From: Bacteroidota bacterium
GTDB taxonomy: Bacteria > Bacteroidota > Bacteroidia > NS11-12g > UBA9320
Direction of reading: 5' to 3'
Assembly (NCBI GenBank): GCA_024679565.1
Contig: JAIBDD010000016.1
Location: 1 to 64,000 of the forward strand
Length of the DNA: 64,000 nucleotides
The notes beneath the pieces were generated by a model. It saw only the letters and a list, made by a program, of their open reading frames with translations, did no database searches and was not told where the DNA came from. Positions 58,491 to 64,000 of this stretch are shown piece after piece. Positions within the stretch are counted from its first letter, which is position 1. Every line of letters starts with the position of its first letter. The translations under genes and the position numbers were made by a program.

Positions 58491-59270
58491 TTAAAAATTA
58501 AATAAGATGCGTTTCTCCAATTGAATGGATTCTCCGAAAAACAACTGTGCCGTTTTTTCAAATGACTTTGTTAGGTCAGATACGTAAAAATGGTCTTGAG
58601 GTTCGTCATCTTTTGGAGATTCCACCAACTTTGTTAATGAATTGGCAACTACATCAGGTGCATCAAACAATTTGACCTTTCCTTCAAAATATGCGTCAAT
58701 CTCCTTGCGAATAAGTGGATAATGCGTACACCCTAAAATCAGTGCGTCGATTTCGGGCAATTCCGACAAATATTCGTGTATTACCTTTTCTGCTATAGAA
58801 TCGTGGATGAACCCTTCTTCAATCATAGGTGCTAGCAAAGGCGTTGCGTGCTCAAAAACTTCTAAAGACGGATTAGCGTCATTCAATTGTTGCTGATACA
58901 CATGACTATTTATGGTGCGTTTAGTCCCGATTACTCCAATCCGTTTGAGCGATGTATCGTTAATGACACACTCCACAACTGGGTCAATTACATTCGTAAT
59001 AGACCTAAACGACGGCAAACCGGAAACCATAGGAAGCACTGATGATGCACTATTGCATGCGACAACAAGGTGCTGACACTTGTGTTCAAACAAAAAGGCC
59101 GAAATGGCCTTTATGTAATTTTGTATGTTTTCCGAAGACTTATCTCCATAAGGTAAATGAAGCGTGTCGCCAAAATAGATAAGCTTATGATTTGGTAAGT
59201 GCTTCTTGATGGCAGAAGCAACGGTTAAACCGCCGATCCCAGAATCGAAAACACCAACTGCACCAGACAT
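58491..59270 (-). CDS. murI: glutamate racemase
   Basis: VGVFDSGIGGLTVASAIKKHLPNHKLIYFGDTLHLPYGDKS; VVACNSAS; LILGCTHYPL. Confidence 0.97.
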   Translation of the reverse strand: MSGAVGVFDSGIGGLTVASAIKKHLPNHKLIYFGDTLHLPYGDKSSENIQNYIKAISAFLFEHKCQHLVVACNSASSVLPMVSGLPSFRSITNVIDPVVECVINDTSLKRIGVIGTKRTINSHVYQQQLNDANPSLEVFEHATPLLAPMIEEGFIHDSIAEKVIHEYLSELPEIDALILGCTHYPLIRKEIDAYFEGKVKLFDAPDVVANSLTKLVESPKDDEPQDHFYVSDLTKSFEKTAQLFFGESIQLEKRILFNF

Positions 59271-59795
59271 TTATAACTTGGTAGTTTTCAGTCTTTCTTT
59301 AACAGCTGCCATAAGATCATGCGATGGGTCACTGTAAATCATTCCCCCACCTTCACCACTATCAAGAACGTAAGTATATCCCAACTCAATGGCTACTTCT
59401 TGGATAACCTTCTTTAAACTATCAAATAAAGGCTCATATAGAGAGGATTGTTTCTTGGAAATTCCTTGACGGGCTTCTTGCTCTGTAGTTTGGTATCGTT
59501 GAACCAACTCTTCATATTCCTTTTGTCTTAACAAAAGAATATCAGGATCTTCAGTAGGGTTAGCTTCCCAAAATGTTTCTTTCTGAGCCAACTCTTTTTT
59601 GATGGCATCTAACATGCGTTGATATTCCTTTTGCAAGTTTTCCAACTTCATGTTTATGGTATCCACTTCTGGTAAGCCACTCATCAACTCTGCTGAGTTG
59701 ATATGTGCAATTTTCATTTGTTTGCCTTGTGCATTGGCAGAAAGCGTTAAACTTACTATGGCCAATCCGGCCAAAAATAATTTTTTGATGTTCAT
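59271..59795 (-). CDS. OmpH/Skp family chaperone
   Basis: Signal peptide; KIAHINSAELMSGLPEV, coiled-coil, YTYVLDSGEGGGMIYSDPSHDLM. Confidence 0.88.
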   Translation of the reverse strand: MNIKKLFLAGLAIVSLTLSANAQGKQMKIAHINSAELMSGLPEVDTINMKLENLQKEYQRMLDAIKKELAQKETFWEANPTEDPDILLLRQKEYEELVQRYQTTEQEARQGISKKQSSLYEPLFDSLKKVIQEVAIELGYTYVLDSGEGGGMIYSDPSHDLMAAVKERLKTTKL

Positions 59796-59832
59796 TATAA
59801 ATTGTTAACTGTTATATCTGTACTAATTGAAA

Positions 59833-60438
59833 TTAATCTTGCGGTGGCAAATTCTCATCAGGAGGATTACCATCGTCCTTTTTATCCTTTTCATCTAGAG
59901 GTGTAATACCAAGTTCTTCAAGAACTTCACCACTTTTATCAAAACGAGCGTTTGAGAAAAGCATAATCATATCACCACTTTTATCAAAAATAAAATCTAA
60001 GTCCTCACGTTTTGCAATCGTTTGTATTGCATCGAAAACGCGATCTTGAATAGGCTTTATTAACTGTTCTCTTTTCTTAAATAACTCACCTTCGTAACCG
60101 AATTTTTCTTGCTGAAACTTCTTTGCCTCCTTTTCTTTAGCAATTATTTCTTCTTGTCTCTGCTTTTTTTGTTCGCCATTTAACAAGACCTCTTCCGCTT
60201 TGTAATTTTTGTACAACTTGTCTATCTCGGAATATTTGGCATCAATTTCATTTTGCCATATCTCAGATACTTCATCAAGTTTCTTTTGTGCCGATTTATA
60301 ATCCGGCAATTGAGAAAGTATATATTCCGTATCTACATAAGCAAATCGCTGAGCTTGTGTATTTGTATACGCGAATAAACAAAGTCCCAAAAATGTGAGA
60401 ATACGTATGGGGTTTTTAAGATTACTAATTGTTCTCAT
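59833..60438 (-). CDS. OmpH/Skp family chaperone
   Basis: RFAYVDTEYILSQLPDYKSAQKKLDE, coiled-coil, LDFIFDKSGDMIMLFSNARFDKSGEVLEELG. Confidence 0.88.
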   Translation of the reverse strand: MRTISNLKNPIRILTFLGLCLFAYTNTQAQRFAYVDTEYILSQLPDYKSAQKKLDEVSEIWQNEIDAKYSEIDKLYKNYKAEEVLLNGEQKKQRQEEIIAKEKEAKKFQQEKFGYEGELFKKREQLIKPIQDRVFDAIQTIAKREDLDFIFDKSGDMIMLFSNARFDKSGEVLEELGITPLDEKDKKDDGNPPDENLPPQD

Positions 60439-60580
60439 GTTTTTCCTTTAATCCAATTAATCCAAATGTTGTTCCAAAACAGGTAGAATCTTCTGAATTC
60501 CTTAAAAGACCCGCAAACATAACCAATTTTTGCATGCTGGTTTAGTGGAATTTGACCAGTGGAACTGTATAGATTTATGA

Positions 60581-61102
60581 TCATTGTTGTCGCAATGAAA
60601 CGTCGGACATTCCAATAATATTACTCTCATTAAACAACCTATCGATAATTTTCAAATCAAATTCGACCGTATCTGCATGAATTTCATTTGGATCAACTGC
60701 AAATGACACGGTAATAGAACCGCTAATTTCTTTGTTTTTCCCTGTTGGGGTTAGGTCGGGTATTCTTTGATCAAAATCGGTTGGTATGGTCGTGTTTTTA
60801 ATCATTAATTCTTTGTATACCCCGTTTAACTTCTCCCTAAAGTTTATGTGCAAGTTGTTAAACCCTCTGAACTGGTCCGTGGTATCGGCATCCGACAACC
60901 CCAAGTTTCCGTCTTTATCTTCATACCAAAAATGAATCAGCAATAATGAATCATAACCGTCATTTCTTTCGATAATATCGACACCTTCAAGCCCGATTGC
61001 GGGTGCGTAATTTGTATCATCCTTATCTCCACAACCAAACAATATGGTTAATATAAAAAATGCCGAAAGCTTGTAAACTGATTTGCTAATTTTGCGATGC
61101 AT
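60581..61102 (-). CDS. hypothetical lipoprotein
   Basis: MHRKISKSVYKLSAFFILTILFGCGDK lipobox; paralog-like to 12887-13333. Confidence 0.65.
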   Translation of the reverse strand: MHRKISKSVYKLSAFFILTILFGCGDKDDTNYAPAIGLEGVDIIERNDGYDSLLLIHFWYEDKDGNLGLSDADTTDQFRGFNNLHINFREKLNGVYKELMIKNTTIPTDFDQRIPDLTPTGKNKEISGSITVSFAVDPNEIHADTVEFDLKIIDRLFNESNIIGMSDVSLRQQ

Positions 61103-62093
61103 GAAACTGCCAGTGTCGTATAGCGATGTATTTAATGTAAAGAAACACAATTTTAACGAAATTGCTCTTGAAATATTTCGTTACCAATCACAAGAAAATA
61201 GTGTTTATCGGAACTTTCTCAATCACGTTGAATGTAACCCAGATGAAATAACGCATTTTGAAGACATTCCTTATTTACCCATAGCGTTTTTTAAAACCCA
61301 TCAAATCACAACAGGTAACTGGATTACTAAAACCTCGAAATATTATGAAAGTAGTTCAACAACAGGGCTAAACACAAGCAAACACTACATCAACGACGCA
61401 AACTGGTATAACCAATCATTTACTAAAGGCTTTGAGCGCGTTTATAGCGACGTAACAGAGTGGTGTATTGTTGCCCTTTTACCCAATTACTTAGAAAACG
61501 AGCATTCGTCACTGATTGCCATGGTAGACCAATTAATCACATTGTCGAAAAACAAAGACAGTGGCTATTATTTAGATAAAGACGAGTCTTTACACGAACG
61601 TTTAAGAAGCAACGAATCTGAAGGTAAGAAGACCTTACTTATTGGGGTGAGTTTTGCATTGCTAGATCTTCAGCTGCCACCTAACCAAACCTTTCAGCAC
61701 TTAACTATTTTGGAAACTGGAGGCATGAAAGGTCGACAGAAGGAACTAACACGGGCTGAGCTGCACATGCACATTTCTACTACTTTTCCTGGAGCTAAAA
61801 TTCATTCGGAATACGGCATGACTGAGTTGTTTTCTCAAGCCTATATGACCGACGAGAATAATTTTGTAACGCCGCCATGGATGCATGTATCCTTAAGTGA
61901 ATTAGACGACCCCTTCAAGCAAGCCAGGTTCAACAAAACTGGTTTGATTCGAATTATAGACTTGGCCAACATTGAAACTTGCAGTTTTATTGCAACTTCG
62001 GATGTAGGGAAAATGCACAAAGATGATAGCTTTGAAGTACTTGGTCGGTACGACTATAGTGAACAACGAGGTTGTAATTTATTAATCGCCTAA
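61101..62093 (+). CDS. LuxE-like acyl-protein synthetase/acyltransferase family protein
   Basis: NEIALEIFRYQSQENSVYRNFL, SSTTGLNTSKHYI, ETGGMKGRQKELTRAELH, SEYGMTELFSQAY. Confidence 0.8.
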   Translation: MKLPVSYSDVFNVKKHNFNEIALEIFRYQSQENSVYRNFLNHVECNPDEITHFEDIPYLPIAFFKTHQITTGNWITKTSKYYESSSTTGLNTSKHYINDANWYNQSFTKGFERVYSDVTEWCIVALLPNYLENEHSSLIAMVDQLITLSKNKDSGYYLDKDESLHERLRSNESEGKKTLLIGVSFALLDLQLPPNQTFQHLTILETGGMKGRQKELTRAELHMHISTTFPGAKIHSEYGMTELFSQAYMTDENNFVTPPWMHVSLSELDDPFKQARFNKTGLIRIIDLANIETCSFIATSDVGKMHKDDSFEVLGRYDYSEQRGCNLLIA

Positions 62094-62902
62094 TGCATAC
62101 CAAACTCACTTGCGCTTTCATCTTAAGCTTATCTTTATTGTTTAGGTACAAATCCGAAGCACAAAATCGTTTGCCTGTGCATGCCCGAATAGCGATTACA
62201 CAAAAAATGCTTGAAAAACCTGAATGCTCTGTAAACATTCAAGAGTTGAAATTTACTGGCTCCAGATCACATTCAATCGGACTTGGTTTTGGACTTGATT
62301 TTGGTTTGAATCGATTGGATAGCACTCAAGTTCAATGGATCTTACAAGCCAGCGGAAACCTGTTTAGCGTTCCTTTAAAGTACAATGCTAGAATGCCAAA
62401 AGACATACATGGCTTTGATTATGATGTTTCATGGGATTTTGAGCGATACGCTGCTGGGTTTGAAACCAGCGTTGGTCTGATTCGTCAAACGCAACTGAAC
62501 GACAAATGGGATATTAGGCTCGGACTTGGAGCAAACATTCAGGACATGTACATTAATTCAAGCAAACTACAACACAGTGCAGTAATCACTCAAAATGGTA
62601 TTGCACAGGCTGTGCAAGTGGTTGGCACAACGTTTGACCCATTTACATTTGGCTCACCTCCAAGACAAAAACAAGATCTTCAATTTAACGCTGTTTATAG
62701 TGTTGGGTTTAGTACTAAAATTGATGCACATCGTACCTTCCTTATTGACTTAAGAGTTTGTCATTCTGGTCAACAAATCTTAGAGCCTTATAATTTTATG
62801 TTTGGTGATGTGGCTGAATTTAAATATCAGAAATCCTTCGTTGGCATTGACCTGGCTTACCGATTTTCTATAAACCGTTTCTTGTCACAGCCCGGGATCT
62901 AG
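62093..62902 (+). CDS. hypothetical exported/outer-membrane-like protein
   Basis: TAATG coupling to upstream gene; signal-like N-terminus; beta-rich alternating pattern ending RFSINRFL. Confidence 0.5.
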   Translation: MHTKLTCAFILSLSLLFRYKSEAQNRLPVHARIAITQKMLEKPECSVNIQELKFTGSRSHSIGLGFGLDFGLNRLDSTQVQWILQASGNLFSVPLKYNARMPKDIHGFDYDVSWDFERYAAGFETSVGLIRQTQLNDKWDIRLGLGANIQDMYINSSKLQHSAVITQNGIAQAVQVVGTTFDPFTFGSPPRQKQDLQFNAVYSVGFSTKIDAHRTFLIDLRVCHSGQQILEPYNFMFGDVAEFKYQKSFVGIDLAYRFSINRFLSQPGI

Positions 62903-64000
62903 GGATATCTGCTCATCCCCATCTTCATAATCAAGGTAGGTAATAATGAATTGAAACATTTCGTCTGTTGTACGCATAAGCGCACCGTCTCCATCATATC
63001 GCTCAGACACCTTTATTGGAGGATTATTGGGATTGTTTTTATTATTAACCGTATTGTCGAAAGTGGCCTCTACCACAATTACTGCCCCTTCAGGTAACTT
63101 CAATATGTTAGGAAAAGTATAAAAGTATTGCCATCTAAAGTCCCATCTATTAATCCTGATTAAAGGAATCGTGTCATTGACATTTGTTACGGCAAACGCT
63201 TTCAGTGATTTACCTAATAAGTGCATGTGTGGATTGATGGTTAATACAGACATATCAGCGTGTATTCTAAAACGGGTAGAGAATGTTTTAATAGAATCTG
63301 CAGGGATCACCAATTGGGGTCTGATAGGGCTTAAGCCATTGGTCCCTAACATCATTTCCTTTGTCAACCTTGTTGGTGGTGTTTTGCTGTAGAATATGTT
63401 GTAGTGACTATGATCCCATTGGTCTTTTTGAATGGGTGCATAGTGTATATCTCGGGCAAAAAATGCCCCTTTCCTATTAACACGATATCCACCTATTCCT
63501 TCTGGATATATTGTCCCAACAACACCCGGTAAGTAGTTTACCGCACTGTGGTAAAAAAATGGCAGAGACCCGTCATCATGATGTGTCTTCAACGCTTTGT
63601 AGGCCAATTCATACTCTTCCGGATGAATTTCTTCATCAACGACACGGATGCCGTCAAAAACGTCTGCCTTTTTGCCCTCTTCGAACAAAATGAGGTCGGC
63701 GTTTAAATGATGTACCATTTGATTAGGTCCAGGAACGAACTCTATTGCGCGAATAAAAGTGTCATGTGGAATTTCGAAGGGAGATTTAACCACAAAAAAC
63801 TTATCTAAATTATTGCCAGGAACAAGAATCGAATCCATTGGCACGGTTACATCAGGTTCGCCGAGGTTGGAGACCTTACTGTACTTTGGCAATTCTGGTA
63901 GTTTCGTGCTGTCTCCAAATCTGGCACCTTGTTCAATCCATTTATATATTATTTTCTTTTCAACCTTGGTTAGAATGTTTTCACCTATAAAGTGACTATA
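62885..64000 (-). CDS. copper type II ascorbate-dependent monooxygenase-like (PHM-like) protein preceded by a cytochrome-c-like segment; 5' end outside window
   Basis: NQMVHHLNADLILF, FYHSAVNYLPG and INPHMHLLGKSLKA motifs; frame is open to base 64000, encoding YSHFIGENILTKVEKKIIYKWIEQGARFGDSTKLPELPK, typical of cytochrome-c-type C-termini. Confidence 0.65.
   Translation of the reverse strand, partial: YSHFIGENILTKVEKKIIYKWIEQGARFGDSTKLPELPKYSKVSNLGEPDVTVPMDSILVPGNNLDKFFVVKSPFEIPHDTFIRAIEFVPGPNQMVHHLNADLILFEEGKKADVFDGIRVVDEEIHPEEYELAYKALKTHHDDGSLPFFYHSAVNYLPGVVGTIYPEGIGGYRVNRKGAFFARDIHYAPIQKDQWDHSHYNIFYSKTPPTRLTKEMMLGTNGLSPIRPQLVIPADSIKTFSTRFRIHADMSVLTINPHMHLLGKSLKAFAVTNVNDTIPLIRINRWDFRWQYFYTFPNILKLPEGAVIVVEATFDNTVNNKNNPNNPPIKVSERYDGDGALMRTTDEMFQFIITYLDYEDGDEQISLDPGL

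Noticed and set aside
1-64000. tRNA, rRNA, transposase, integrase or phage genes
   Set aside because: I looked through intergenic gaps and ORF translations and recognised none; a tRNAscan/ISfinder run would be needed to be sure.

Overview
This 64 kb window looks like a chromosomal segment of a Bacteroidota bacterium, probably Flavobacteriales-like. That placement rests on T9SS sorting domains, TonB-dependent receptors with CarboxypepD_reg-like N-termini, a PorV/PorQ-family protein, DUF3078/DUF2911 proteins and TAnnTTTG-type -7 promoter elements. Most of it is housekeeping: rplM-rpsI-rpsB-tsf-pyrH, rho, gltA, ruvC, greA, murI, two OmpH/Skp genes, carbonic anhydrase and transporters. I recognised no tRNA, rRNA, CRISPR array, phage or transposase. 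The accessory content is cell-surface biology: (i) a tightly overlapping six-gene minus-strand operon (9417-17054) encoding several lipoproteins, a Tat-signal DUF1501-like protein, a CX4CH lipoprotein and a 1157-aa CUB/repeat/CHU_C protein; (ii) a very large secreted protein (about 3.84-3.88 kaa) with three CARDB + beta-helix units, three Ig-like units, 18 PKD domains by my count and a T9SS type A tail; (iii) a TonB receptor / 1304-aa secreted protein / PorV-family trio plus a second, divergent TonB receptor paralog. Other points of note are a probable frameshift in an SRPBCC gene, compact or possibly leaderless promoters, divergent genes whose start codons share one CATG, and a long disordered insert in Rho. 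The window starts and ends inside genes. All product names come from reading motifs in the translations; no database search was run.
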